Shown here piece by piece: positions 8,925 through 17,365 of a DNA stretch of 42,946 nucleotides. Both the position numbers and the translations under genes were made by a program. Position 1 is the first letter of the stretch. The number at the start of each line of letters is the position of its first letter. The notes below the pieces were generated by a model. That model was not told the DNA's origin and made no database searches. It was given only the letters and a program-made list of their open reading frames with translations. Source of the DNA: Lachnospiraceae bacterium (GTDB lineage: Bacteria > Bacillota > Clostridia > Lachnospirales > Lachnospiraceae); NCBI GenBank assembly GCA_028696165.1, contig JAQVHQ010000029.1:1-42946 (forward strand). The letters run 5' to 3'.

Positions 8925-8954
8925 TTGACAATCTACGTGTTTTGATTGTATAAT
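8925..8954 (+). promoter_or_regulatory. tRNA operon promoter
   Basis: Consensus TTGACA (8925-8930), an 18-nt spacer and consensus TATAAT (8949-8954), preceded by a run of A/T-rich sequence that could act as an UP element. It fits a strong stable-RNA promoter about 45 nt before the first tRNA. Confidence 0.85.
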
Positions 8955-9000
8955 AGCAAAGCAGGTTGCGAGTGAGACATCTACAACTTGTACATAACGT

Positions 9001-9073
9001 GGGATCTTAGCTCAGCTGGGAGAGCATCTGCCTTACAAGCAGAGGGTCACAGGTTCGAGCCCTGTAGGTCCCA
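9001..9073 (+). tRNA. tRNA-Val (anticodon TAC)
   Basis: Full cloverleaf: acceptor GGGATCT pairs with AGGTCCC (one G.T), D-arm GCTCAGCTGGGAGAGC, anticodon stem TCTGC/GCAGA with loop CTTACAA (anticodon TAC, reads GTA), T-arm with TTCGAGC, discriminator A. CCA is not encoded. Confidence 0.97.
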
Positions 9074-9089
9074 CTTATAAAAAGAATAT

Positions 9090-9163
9090 GGCGAAATAGC
9101 TCAGTTGGCTAGAGCACACGGTTCATACCCGTGGTGTCGAGGGTTCGAATCCCCCTTTCGCTA
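9090..9163 (+). tRNA. tRNA-Met (anticodon CAT), elongator type
   Basis: Acceptor GGCGAAA pairs with TTTCGCT, D-arm GCTCAGTTGGCTAGAGC, anticodon stem CACGG/CCGTG with loop TTCATAC (anticodon CAT), T-loop TTCGAAT. The first pair is formed and the three consecutive G-C pairs of initiator tRNA are absent, so an elongator Met tRNA is favoured; a lysidine-modified Ile tRNA cannot be fully excluded by eye. CCA is not encoded. Confidence 0.93.
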
Positions 9164-9170
9164 CTATCTC

Positions 9171-9216
9171 AAAAAGAACTATTGCACTATATCGTGTGAT
9201 AGTTCTTTTTTGTTCG
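9171..9216 (+). terminator. Intrinsic terminator of the tRNA operon
   Basis: A 17-bp stem (9171-9187 with 9194-9210, two G.U pairs, 6-nt loop) ends in a TTTTTT run, a few bases after the second tRNA. Confidence 0.9.
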
Positions 9217-9283
9217 TTGTATATACTGCTTTTTGTTCTTAAGCTTTTGACAACTGGAATCAATAGAGTCCACTATAACCATA

Positions 9284-9334
9284 AAAAGTGATTCTGCAAT
9301 CAGCCCAAGGCTATATCTTTGCAGAATCACTTTT
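9284..9334. terminator. Bidirectional terminator-like hairpin
   Basis: AAAAGTGATTCTGCAA (9284-9299) is the exact complement of 9319-9334, giving a 16-bp stem with A-rich and T-rich ends on both strands and a 19-nt loop. It can serve leftward transcripts from the dehydratase gene, 310 nt away, or rightward readthrough from the tRNAs. Confidence 0.7.
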
Positions 9335-9644
9335 AATACAGATTATTATTCCGGAATCCATAATCTTCTCACGCCTAAACGTGCTCTTTCCAACAAATCA
9401 GTTTATCACTTGTAAAGTGCCAATCAGAACGATTTTAGATAAGTAAACTGTACTTTTTTCTCGAGTTAAAGCATACTTGTATTATATACCCCATTTAATA
9501 TTTCCGCAATGGAATGTCTGAATGAGTCGACATTTTGTAACAACTTTTTTTCTTAATTCTATTTTATCGGTAATTATTGTCAATTTGCATTCGAAATTTC
9601 CTACACAAACACTTTTGGATGATTCAAATAGCCTTAAGCGCACA
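9335..9644. other. Non-coding stretch, nothing recognised
   Basis: A/T-rich intergenic sequence with only short dyads (for example CACG...CGTG near 9370). A 62-codon minus-strand frame that begins inside the end of the dehydratase gene crosses it, but it has no ribosome binding site of its own and no recognisable protein features. Confidence 0.4.
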
Positions 9645-10640
9645 TCATAATATTCCATCCACTGGCTCATTTTTATAAAATCTTCCTATCGTCTCTACAT
9701 CCCAATTTCCTGAAGTCAGCACAAAAGCAACCTTTTCATCTGGTCGGGTATTAAGTTTGCCGGATAGTGCTGCTGCTATTCCTACGCAAGCGGATGGTTC
9801 TCCCACTAATTTTGCTTTTTCTCCCAAAAGCTTAACTGCTTGAGCTATCTCCTCCTCTTCTACCAGTATGATATCATCCACATACTTTTCAATAATTGGG
9901 TAGGGATAAATCCCTGGTTTTCTGCAGGCAAGCCCATTGGCAATGGTGCTTTTATATGGTATCTCTGTAGGTTTTCCAGTAACTCTGCTGGCATAGTAAG
10001 GTGCACTGTTTGCCGGCTGTATTCCAATTACCCTTGCCTGTGGCCGAATCTCTTTTACTGCGGTTGCAATGCCGCTAATCAAACCTCCTCCGCCTATAGG
10101 CACAACAACAGTATCCACATCCGGCAGATCTTTTAATATCTCCAAACCGATGGTTCCCTGTCCAGCTGCCACAAAGTTATCCTCAAAAGGATGTACTATG
10201 GTATATCCTTGCTCTTCTGCTTCCTTATGAATCCAGTTCCACCGGGTGTCATAATCAGGACTTAATACCTCTACCCTTGCTCCATTCGCTCTTGCGGCCG
10301 CAATGGATGAATCTGGAGTTTTCTCCGGCACTACTACAACTACTGGTATCTGAAAATATTTTCCCAAATAAGCGCACGCCTGACCATGATTTCCTGAAGA
10401 ACTGGTTATAATTCCTCTTTTTCGTTCTTCTTCAGATAAGGTCAGCACTTTGCTAAATGCTCCTCTTATTTTAAACGCTCCTGTAATCTGGAGCATCTCG
10501 GGTTTTAAATAAGCCTTGCAGTTTAAGAGTGAATCAAGATTTCCTTCTCGCAGCAGCGGCGTATGGCGAATATACGAATTAATTCTATCTGCTGCTTCTT
10601 CAATATCCTGTAAGTGAATTGTCTTCATTTTACTTTCCAT
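9645..10640 (-). CDS. Threonine/serine dehydratase (PLP-dependent, ACT-less)
   Basis: A 331-residue fold-type II PLP enzyme that would deaminate L-threonine (or serine) to the 2-oxo acid and ammonia. The PLP lysine is K57 in TGAFKIRGA; SSGNHGQ binds the substrate carboxylate and GGGGLISG holds the PLP phosphate. There is no C-terminal ACT domain, so it resembles catabolic TdcB-like enzymes rather than isoleucine-regulated IlvA, although related dehydratases (serine racemase or EutB-like) cannot be excluded. AGGAGG 7 nt upstream fixes the start. The enamine it releases is the classic RidA substrate; a ridA gene occurs in a separate operon at 17 kb. Confidence 0.88.
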   Translation of the reverse strand: MESKMKTIHLQDIEEAADRINSYIRHTPLLREGNLDSLLNCKAYLKPEMLQITGAFKIRGAFSKVLTLSEEERKRGIITSSSGNHGQACAYLGKYFQIPVVVVVPEKTPDSSIAAARANGARVEVLSPDYDTRWNWIHKEAEEQGYTIVHPFEDNFVAAGQGTIGLEILKDLPDVDTVVVPIGGGGLISGIATAVKEIRPQARVIGIQPANSAPYYASRVTGKPTEIPYKSTIANGLACRKPGIYPYPIIEKYVDDIILVEEEEIAQAVKLLGEKAKLVGEPSACVGIAAALSGKLNTRPDEKVAFVLTSGNWDVETIGRFYKNEPVDGIL

Positions 10641-10830
10641 AACATTTCCTCCTTGTGGCTGGTTTTACTTAGTACTTTCCACAAATTTCCTAATTGTACC
10701 TTCTTTTAATCTTACGGGATGCACCAACCTTAAAATCCATAGGTACTAATAAGGCATTTTAAAGCGTGCGATTGCTCACATTTATGGATACAATCATCAT
10801 AGTCTCTATAACTGCTGTAGAGTCAATATA

Positions 10831-10874
10831 AAAAGACCTTATATAAAAGTTTTTCACTCTCATATAAGGTCCTT
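10831..10874 (-). terminator. Intrinsic terminator of purL
   Basis: On the minus strand AAGGACCTTATAT (complement of 10862-10874) pairs with ATATAAGGTCTTTT (complement of 10831-10844), ending in a T-run. It lies 38 nt after the purL stop codon. Confidence 0.85.
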
Positions 10875-10912
10875 CCGAATTCTCATGTAGTCATAATTTT
10901 TTTTCTATTTTA

Positions 10913-13900
10913 TTATTTGAAATAAGCCACACCTGATTCGAAGATCTTAACATCCTGTTCTCCGTAGATATTAATAGCGACTCCGTCATCTCTTCTCTCA
11001 GAATGTGCCATCTTACCAAGTACTCTTCCATCCGGACTTGTGATTCCTTCGATTGCGAAGTAAGAACCATTTACGTTCCACTCTTCATCCATGGAAATGT
11101 TTCCATTAGGATCGCAGTACCGGGTTGCAATCTGTCCATTCTGGTATAATTTTTCAATCCATGCATCGCTGGCTACGAATCTTCCTTCTCCATGAGAAGC
11201 AGGATTACAGTATACTTTACCCAACTCAGCCTGTGCAAGCCATGGGGATTTATTGGTTACTACCTTTGTGTATACCATCTTAGATATATGACGTCCGATA
11301 GTATTGTAAGTCAAAGTAGGTGAATCCGGTGTCTGTCCGGTAATCTCACCATATGGTACCAGGCCAAGTTTTATCAATGCCTGGAATCCGTTACAGATAC
11401 CAAGAGCAAGTCCATCGCGGTCATTTAATAGCTTCATAACAGCTTCTTTGATTTTCTCATTCTGGAAAGCTGTTGCGAAGAATTTAGCTGAGCCATCTGG
11501 TTCGTCACCTGCTGAGAATCCGCCTGGGAACATGATAATCTGAGACTGTCCAATAGCCTCCTCAAAGATTCTTACGGAATCACGGATATCTTCTGCATCC
11601 AGATTCTTAAATACTTTAGTAATTACCTTAGCACCGGCACGCTCAAATGCCTTCTTGCTGTCATACTCGCAGTTTGTTCCCGGGAATACAGGAATAAATA
11701 CAGTTGGCTGTGCCAGCTTATGGCTGCAGATATGTACGCTGTCAGCTTTGTATAAACCATCAGTTGTATTGTTAGCTCCGCCTTCCACACTCATCATCTG
11801 AGCATCTGGTTCGTCATTTGCTGATTTTGTCTTGAATACTTTTTCTAAAGTACCATTCCATGCTGCCAATGCATCTTCAACAGTGATTTCCACATTGCTG
11901 TAAGAGAATTTGCCATCTCCGGTCACTTCACCGATTACGGTATAAGAGCTTGCTAATTCTCCAACTTTTCCATCCACTACTTCGCAGATGATATCTCCAA
12001 ATGCTGGTGCAAATAAGTCTCTGGAATCCACATTATGCTCAATCTTAACTCCAAGTTTATTACCAAATGCCATCTTGCTGACTGCCGGTACGATACCCTG
12101 ACGATCTAATACATAGGCAGATACTACACGGCCCTTCTGAATGTCTTCATGCAAAGCATCATAAGACTTCATCAGTTCCTCATATTTTGGTAAATCATAT
12201 TCGTCTTTTGGTGTGCGAATCCATACCAGACGATTTCCTGCTGCTTTAAATTCCGGTGTGATAATATCTTTCTGTTTTGCAACATCTACTGCAAAGGAAA
12301 CTAATGTAGGCGGTACATCAATCTCATTGAAGGTTCCTGACATACTGTCCTTACCGCCGATAGATGGAAGACCAAATCCAAGCTGTGCATCATATGCACC
12401 AAGTAATGCTGCAAATGGCTGACTCCATCTGGTTGGATCTTCTGTCATTCTGCGGAAATATTCCTGGAAAGTAAAGCGAATCTTGCTGTAATCGCCACCT
12501 GCTGCCACGATACGGGACACTGATTCTACTACTGCATAGACAGCTCCATGATATGGGCTCCAGCTGGACAGGTATGGATCAAAGCCATAACTCATCATAG
12601 TAACTGTATTCGTCTTACCATTCTGTACCGGAACTTTTGCAACCATAGTCTGTGTCTCTGTCAACTGATACTGTCCGCCATAAGGCATGAATACTGAGCC
12701 TGCACCAATGGAACCATCGAACATCTCTACTAAGCCCTTCTGTGAACACTCATTTAAATCAGCTAAAGTCTGCAGCCATTTCTCACGTACATCCGCTACG
12801 TCTTCACGAACAAATACTGTATTGTCTTTGCTTGGGATTTCAACTTCTACCATGGTTTCCTGATGAGCTCCGTTCGTATCTAAGAAAGCTCTTGAAATGT
12901 TAACGATTTCTTTACCTCTCCATGATAATACCAGTCTTGGCTCTTCGGTAACTACTGCAACTTCAACTGCTTCTAAGTTTTCTTCATTTGCAAAGTTTAA
13001 GAAAGTCTGTACATCTTTAGGATCTACAACAACTGCCATTCTCTCCTGAGATTCAGAGATAGCAATTTCTGTTCCATCTAAACCAGCATATTTCTTAGGT
13101 ACTTTATCTAAGTTGATGCGAAGTCCATCTGCTAATTCACCGATAGCAACCGATACTCCACCTGCACCAAAGTCATTACATTTCTTAATAATTGCACTTA
13201 CTTCTTCACGGCGGAACATTCTCTGAATCTTTCTTTCTGTAGGTGCATTACCTTTCTGAACTTCTGCTCCGCAAGTCTCGATAGACTCTTCTGTGTGAAC
13301 TTTAGAGGAACCAGTTGCTCCGCCACATCCATCACGTCCGGTTCTTCCGCCTAAGAGGATGATAATATCTCCCGGATCAGAATTCTCACGGATAACTGCT
13401 CTTCTTGGAGCTGCACCTAATACTGCACCGATTTCCATTCTCTTAGCCACATAATTTGGATGATATAATTCTTTTACATATCCGGTTGCCAGACCAATCT
13501 GGTTTCCGTATGAACTGTATCCGGAAGCTGCTCCACGAACTAATTTCTTCTGTGGTAATTTTCCTTTTAATGTATCTTTTACAGATACCGTAGGATTGGC
13601 AGCACCCGTTACACGCATAGCCTGATATACATAAGTTCTTCCTGATAACGGGTCACGGATAGCTCCGCCAAGACAGGTTGCAGCACCACCGAAAGGTTCG
13701 ATTTCTGTCGGATGATTATGTGTTTCATTTTTAAAATTAATCAGCCATTCTTCTTCTACTCCATCCACATCTACCGGTACTACGATACTGCAGGCATTGA
13801 TTTCATCAGATTCTTCCTGATCCTGTAATTTGCCTTCTTTTTTCAGCTTACGCATTGCCATGAGCGCAAGGTCCATCAGGCATACGAATTTATCATCTCT

Positions 13901-14701
13901 GCCTTTGAAAATCTCTTTATGATCAGCAAGATACTGCTCGTAAGACTTCACGATAGGTTCTTTGTAATCGCCTTCCTGGAATTTGACATCTTTTAATTCT
14001 GTAGAGAAGGTGGTATGACGGCAGTGATCAGACCAATAAGTATCCAATACACGAATCTCTGTCATGGATGGATCGCGTTTTTCTTCACCCTTGAAATAAT
14101 TCTGAATGTGCTGGAAATCCTTAAATGTCATAGCAAGATTTAAAGAACTGTATAATTCTTTCAAGTCACCTTCTGCCATGTCACAGAAACCATCAAAGAT
14201 TTTAACATCTGCCGGATCTTCGAAGTTTGTAACCAGAGTCTCTGGCTTTTCAAGACCGGTCTCTCTGGAATCTACCGGATTGATACAGTGAGTTTTAATC
14301 GCCTCAAGTTCTTCATCGGTAACAGTTCCTTCGATTACATATGTAGTTGCAGAGCGGATAATCGGCTCCTCATCTTCTTTTAAGAATTTCACACACTGAA
14401 CAGCAGAATCAGCTCTCTGATCAAACTGTCCCGGAAGGAATTCTACAGAAAATGCTTTCGCACCCTCTGCCATCTCGAATATTTCTTTATATAAATCATC
14501 TACCGGTGGTTCTGAAAATACAGTTTTGCATGCAGATTCAAATACGCTGTCAGAAATATTCTCCACATCATAGCGAATCAGAACCCGTACTGCTGTAACC
14601 GTCTTAATTCCAAGATAACTACTGATTTCATGCTTTAATTCTTTTGCCTTAACTGCAAAGTTCGGTTTTTTCTCTACATATACCCGTCTTACGTTGCTCA
14701 T
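10913..14701 (-). CDS. purL: Phosphoribosylformylglycinamidine synthase, single-chain
   Basis: A 1262-residue FGAM synthase, fourth step of purine synthesis: FGAR + glutamine + ATP to FGAM. The N-terminal part is PurS-like. The ATP-binding synthase core carries NETHNHPTEIEPFGGAATC and GGRTGRDGCGGATGSS. The C-terminal class I glutaminase begins near FPGTNCEYDSKKAFERAGA, with the nucleophile Cys near residue 1100 in LALGICNGFQ and the His/Glu partner in SHGEGRF. This fused form, not separate PurS/PurQ/PurL, is common in Lachnospiraceae. The ATG at 14701 is chosen because AAAGGAGC lies 4 nt before it; the 12-codon upstream extension is not supported. It is monocistronic, with its own terminator, and divergent from a LysR gene. 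Confidence 0.97.
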   Translation of the reverse strand: MSNVRRVYVEKKPNFAVKAKELKHEISSYLGIKTVTAVRVLIRYDVENISDSVFESACKTVFSEPPVDDLYKEIFEMAEGAKAFSVEFLPGQFDQRADSAVQCVKFLKEDEEPIIRSATTYVIEGTVTDEELEAIKTHCINPVDSRETGLEKPETLVTNFEDPADVKIFDGFCDMAEGDLKELYSSLNLAMTFKDFQHIQNYFKGEEKRDPSMTEIRVLDTYWSDHCRHTTFSTELKDVKFQEGDYKEPIVKSYEQYLADHKEIFKGRDDKFVCLMDLALMAMRKLKKEGKLQDQEESDEINACSIVVPVDVDGVEEEWLINFKNETHNHPTEIEPFGGAATCLGGAIRDPLSGRTYVYQAMRVTGAANPTVSVKDTLKGKLPQKKLVRGAASGYSSYGNQIGLATGYVKELYHPNYVAKRMEIGAVLGAAPRRAVIRENSDPGDIIILLGGRTGRDGCGGATGSSKVHTEESIETCGAEVQKGNAPTERKIQRMFRREEVSAIIKKCNDFGAGGVSVAIGELADGLRINLDKVPKKYAGLDGTEIAISESQERMAVVVDPKDVQTFLNFANEENLEAVEVAVVTEEPRLVLSWRGKEIVNISRAFLDTNGAHQETMVEVEIPSKDNTVFVREDVADVREKWLQTLADLNECSQKGLVEMFDGSIGAGSVFMPYGGQYQLTETQTMVAKVPVQNGKTNTVTMMSYGFDPYLSSWSPYHGAVYAVVESVSRIVAAGGDYSKIRFTFQEYFRRMTEDPTRWSQPFAALLGAYDAQLGFGLPSIGGKDSMSGTFNEIDVPPTLVSFAVDVAKQKDIITPEFKAAGNRLVWIRTPKDEYDLPKYEELMKSYDALHEDIQKGRVVSAYVLDRQGIVPAVSKMAFGNKLGVKIEHNVDSRDLFAPAFGDIICEVVDGKVGELASSYTVIGEVTGDGKFSYSNVEITVEDALAAWNGTLEKVFKTKSANDEPDAQMMSVEGGANNTTDGLYKADSVHICSHKLAQPTVFIPVFPGTNCEYDSKKAFERAGAKVITKVFKNLDAEDIRDSVRIFEEAIGQSQIIMFPGGFSAGDEPDGSAKFFATAFQNEKIKEAVMKLLNDRDGLALGICNGFQALIKLGLVPYGEITGQTPDSPTLTYNTIGRHISKMVYTKVVTNKSPWLAQAELGKVYCNPASHGEGRFVASDAWIEKLYQNGQIATRYCDPNGNISMDEEWNVNGSYFAIEGITSPDGRVLGKMAHSERRDDGVAINIYGEQDVKIFESGVAYFK

Positions 14702-14746
14702 ATTGCTCCTTTCTGCCTGTAAAAATGGCAATACCATTTGTTATGC

Positions 14747-14778
14747 CATATATCTGTCTTATTATCAACAGATATATG
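14747..14778 (-). promoter_or_regulatory. Perfect 11-bp dyad in the purL leader
   Basis: CATATATCTGT at 14747-14757 is matched by its complement at 14768-14778 around a 10-nt centre. It lies 46-77 nt before the purL start. No T-run follows, so it is more likely an operator or mRNA hairpin than a terminator. It does not look like a purine riboswitch. Confidence 0.45.
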
Positions 14779-14881
14779 TTTTGCAATGTACATAAAATCT
14801 ATAAATTGCATTTCACTAACCTATATGTTATCATAAGATTTGTTATTAGTAAAATTAATATGTCTAATATTATTTATATAT

Positions 14882-14897
14882 TATACTTATAAGTATA
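14882..14897 (+). promoter_or_regulatory. 16-bp palindrome just upstream of the LysR gene
   Basis: TATACTTATAAGTATA is a perfect palindrome ending 16 nt before the LysR start codon, immediately before the GAAAGGGA ribosome binding site. It is a plausible autoregulatory site, and it could equally control the divergent purL promoter. Confidence 0.5.
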
Positions 14898-14913
14898 GAA
14901 AGGGACTACAATC

Positions 14914-15810
14914 ATGGATATCAGTTTCGAATTATATAAAGTATTCTACTATGTGGCAGCCAAATTAAGTTTTTCAGAGGCCTCTAAAGATCTTTTCATC
15001 TCCCAATCTGCAGTAAGCCAGTCCATTCGCACCTTAGAGAAAAAGCTTGGGCATCCTCTGTTTATCCGCAGCACAAAAAAAGTGCAGCTCACTCCCGAAG
15101 GTGAACTGCTCCTTCGCCACATAGAGCCTGCTGTCCACCTGATTCTTCAGGGCGAACAGCAACTGTCCCAGACCCCGGCCTTAAGTGGACAACTGCGTAT
15201 CGGAGCCAGTGATACCATCTGCCGCTACTTTCTGGTACCCTACTTAAAACGTTTCCATGAAGAATTTCCTCAGGTTCATATAAAAGTAACCAACCAGACC
15301 TCTCTCGGCTGCGTAGAACTCTTAGAAAACAGCCAGGTAGATCTAATCGTGGTAAACAGCCCCAACACACGCTTAAAGACAATTAAAAATCAACTAATCA
15401 TCAATGAATTTCAGGATGTCTTCGCCACCAATCCGAGATTCTTTAAACCGGAAAAAGAGCCACTGACCCTGGAAGACTTACAAAAACTTCCCATACTGAT
15501 GCTCAATCGAAGAAGCACTACAAGTCTGTTTTTACACCAGCTCTTTGAAGAGCACCGCCTCTCACTCATTCCCGAAGTAGAACTAAGCAGCAACGACCTG
15601 CTCATCGACTTCGCCCGCATTGGACTAGGTGTCGCCTTCGTACCCGACTACATGCTGTCCGAAAATGACAAAGACTTAATCCCACTAAAATTAAAAACTC
15701 CCATCCCATCCCGAAGCCTAATCCTGGCCTACTCCGACCAGCTTCCCAACACCTGGGCCGCAAATGAATTCATCCATTACTTTTTGTCAGATGATAAAAG
15801 AGATTTATAA
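14914..15810 (+). CDS. LysR-family transcriptional regulator
   Basis: A 298-residue LysR regulator of standard length. The winged helix-turn-helix covers about residues 1-60 (LSFSEASKDLFISQSAVSQS), then a linker helix and a periplasmic-binding-protein-like effector domain from about 90 (LSGQLRIGASDTICRYFLVP). The target is unknown. Divergent purL is the only upstream neighbour, while the family usually regulates a divergent gene, so purL control is possible but unusual. Its last 6 nt overlap the end of the convergent Uma2 gene. The second half is notably C-rich on the coding strand. Confidence 0.9.
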   Translation: MDISFELYKVFYYVAAKLSFSEASKDLFISQSAVSQSIRTLEKKLGHPLFIRSTKKVQLTPEGELLLRHIEPAVHLILQGEQQLSQTPALSGQLRIGASDTICRYFLVPYLKRFHEEFPQVHIKVTNQTSLGCVELLENSQVDLIVVNSPNTRLKTIKNQLIINEFQDVFATNPRFFKPEKEPLTLEDLQKLPILMLNRRSTTSLFLHQLFEEHRLSLIPEVELSSNDLLIDFARIGLGVAFVPDYMLSENDKDLIPLKLKTPIPSRSLILAYSDQLPNTWAANEFIHYFLSDDKRDL

Positions 15811-16383
15811 CATAGTGAAATCAATTTCCAGACTGTCTTCATATATTTTTACAGGTACCTTGTCCACAAAAGTATATTCCTCCATATTATCATGTTCAAA
15901 ATCATATACCTGAATTCGTTTTTTATCCGGATCCACAATCCAATATTCGCGCACTCCAAAAGAACGATACTTAAACAGTTTAACTGCATAATCCATTCTT
16001 GCAGAACCAGGCGATACCACTTCAATCACCAAATCAGGTGCTCCATGACACCCTTTCTCATCATATCGTTCTTCATCACAAATGACAATTATGTCTGGCT
16101 CCACATAAGTATCCGTCTCATTTAGGAAAACCGCAAAAGGAGCAACAAATGCTTTACATTTTCCTTTTCCCTCTTTAAAGAAGCGACGCAGTTCACTATA
16201 TATAAATCCCACCATATCCTGATGCGTTGCACTAGGGGCAGACATCATATAAAGCTTCCCCTCAATCAATTCTGCTCTCTCTCCCTCTTGTAATGCATCT
16301 AAATCTGCAATCGTATACAACATCCCAGCCTTCTTCATGACAGTATTTCCTCCATCAAACCAACTATCTTGCAATAAACTCAT
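15805..16383 (-). CDS. Uma2-family (DUF820) putative nuclease-fold protein
   Basis: A 192-residue Uma2/DUF820 protein, a PD-(D/E)XK nuclease-like fold of unknown physiological role. The conserved core is visible: AELIEGKLYMMSAPS, then YVEPDIIVICD and APDLVIEVVSPGS, then VREYWIVDPDKKRIQVY. These hold the acidic metal-binding residues (E and D of EPD, E of IEV). GGAGGAG 8 nt upstream supports the ATG at 16383. It is a single gene, convergent and overlapping with the LysR gene. Such genes are often scattered singly in genomes and may be mobile; nothing here proves transfer. Confidence 0.85.
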   Translation of the reverse strand: MSLLQDSWFDGGNTVMKKAGMLYTIADLDALQEGERAELIEGKLYMMSAPSATHQDMVGFIYSELRRFFKEGKGKCKAFVAPFAVFLNETDTYVEPDIIVICDEERYDEKGCHGAPDLVIEVVSPGSARMDYAVKLFKYRSFGVREYWIVDPDKKRIQVYDFEHDNMEEYTFVDKVPVKIYEDSLEIDFTML

Positions 16384-16490
16384 TATAACATCTCCTCCTT
16401 TTTCTGTACATGGATTGTTATTAATGAAGCAATTACAATGAATAGATAATTTCAGAAAACAATTTCAGAAAATTTACTTGTGAAATTTTC

Positions 16491-16637
16491 CTACAAAATC
16501 ATATTCGCATAGTCATGTACATTCAGACAGCCAAAATAGTCTGCCACTGCAACCCATGTAAAATGTTCTTTTAACAAAATGAAATATCCGGCAGAAACAC
16601 CGTAGAATAAAAGATATCGGCCACGAACCGTAAAAAG
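16491..16637 (-). pseudogene. Possible remnant of a coding sequence (48 codons, no start)
   Basis: A minus-strand open frame between stop codons, without an ATG and below normal gene size, reads like real protein near its end: GYFILLKEHFTWVAVADYFG, then CLNVHDYANMIL and stop. Composition is protein-like (aromatic and hydrophobic with charged residues), but I recognise no family. It may be a decayed 3' fragment of a gene, or chance. The rest of 16384-16747 shows nothing beyond short A/T-rich repeats. Confidence 0.25.
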
Positions 16638-16747
16638 TCACCGACAAAATCATACACTTATATTAGCACGCTAATTTCCCAAATGCAACACCCTACTTAC
16701 TTATGTTTGTTCTAACCTCCCTCACACCACACCGTCCCGTTCAGCCA

Positions 16748-16940
16748 GGATTTCGTCAGACCAGCGAACGGCAGAGCAAGCTTTTTTTATTGATATGCAG
16801 TAAGCTGATAACTATCTTAGAGCGCAAAGAACGGTGCCTGATCTCTGTAGGAACCGTTCTTTGCACTCTTAGATAGTTACAGTGAAACGCCCTATCAATA
16901 AAAACAGCTTGCTCTGCCGTTCACTGGTCTGACGAAATCC
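16748..16940 (-). repeat. Long hairpin element A (91-nt arms) after ridA
   Basis: Arms 16748-16838 and 16850-16940 are complementary over most of their length around an 11-nt loop. Outer stem: GGATTTCGTCAGACCAG and on, about 48 bp with two mismatches, ending in TTGATA (16790-16795) / TATCAA (16893-16898). A 13x13 internal loop follows (16796-16808 and 16880-16892), then a 9-bp stem, a single mismatch, and an inner stem. Two C/T differences between arms become G.U pairs in a leftward transcript. The right edge is 11 nt from the ridA stop. No T-run follows, so it is not a simple terminator. It shares the internal-loop motif with the element at 33612-33972. Confidence 0.85.
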
Positions 16941-16951
16941 ATCCCCTCATC

Positions 16952-17323
16952 CTAAATAGCCGCAATCACTTCCACTTCCACCAAAACATTCTTCGGCAAA
17001 GTCTTCACAGCCACGCAGGAACGCGCCGGCTTATTCACAAAATACTTACCATAAATCTCATTAAACGCTGCAAAATCTCCCATATCAGCTAAAAAGCATG
17101 TAGTTTTCACAGCATTTTCAAAACTGGTTCCAGCCTCTTTTAAAACTTCACCCAGATTCTTCATAACCTGTTCCGTCTGAGTCTGAATATCGGTACCGTT
17201 AATATCTCCGGTAGCAGGGTCAATAGCAATCTGTCCTGAAATAAAAAGAATGTCCTTCAAAATAATTGCCTGAGAATAAGGTCCGATAGCTGCTGGTGCT
17301 TTTGTTGTACTTACTACTTTCAT
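16952..17323 (-). CDS. ridA: RidA family enamine/imine deaminase
   Basis: A 123-residue RidA (YjgF/YER057c/UK114) protein, which hydrolyses reactive enamines such as 2-aminoacrylate made by PLP dehydratases. The key arginine is R101 in KPARSCVAVKTLPK, and the family patterns AIGPYSQAI and FISGQIAIDP are present. Length is typical of the trimeric family. It is the last gene of the leftward ATP-grasp/AstE operon, 42 nt after the degenerate AstE-like gene, and is followed 11 nt later by the long hairpin. Whether it protects against metabolites of this operon or is only a passenger is not shown. Confidence 0.93.
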   Translation of the reverse strand: MKVVSTTKAPAAIGPYSQAIILKDILFISGQIAIDPATGDINGTDIQTQTEQVMKNLGEVLKEAGTSFENAVKTTCFLADMGDFAAFNEIYGKYFVNKPARSCVAVKTLPKNVLVEVEVIAAI

Positions 17324-17365
17324 GTCAATCTCCCTTCACGGACACATATGCCCGTCTGCTTATTA

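Noticed and set aside
9482-9670. 62-codon minus-strand frame after the dehydratase gene
   Set aside because: It begins inside the dehydratase gene out of frame, has no ribosome binding site, and the dehydratase C-terminus is normal, so no frameshift is needed.
10641-10830. Riboswitch or T-box upstream of the dehydratase gene
   Set aside because: No specifier, antiterminator or conserved aptamer core could be traced; only weak promoter-like matches.
16748-16940. Element A as an intrinsic terminator or invertible promoter
   Set aside because: There is no T-run on either strand, and the 11-nt loop is too short to hold an invertible promoter. Promoter-like TTGATA hexamers occur in the arms, but their -10 partners are poor in element B.
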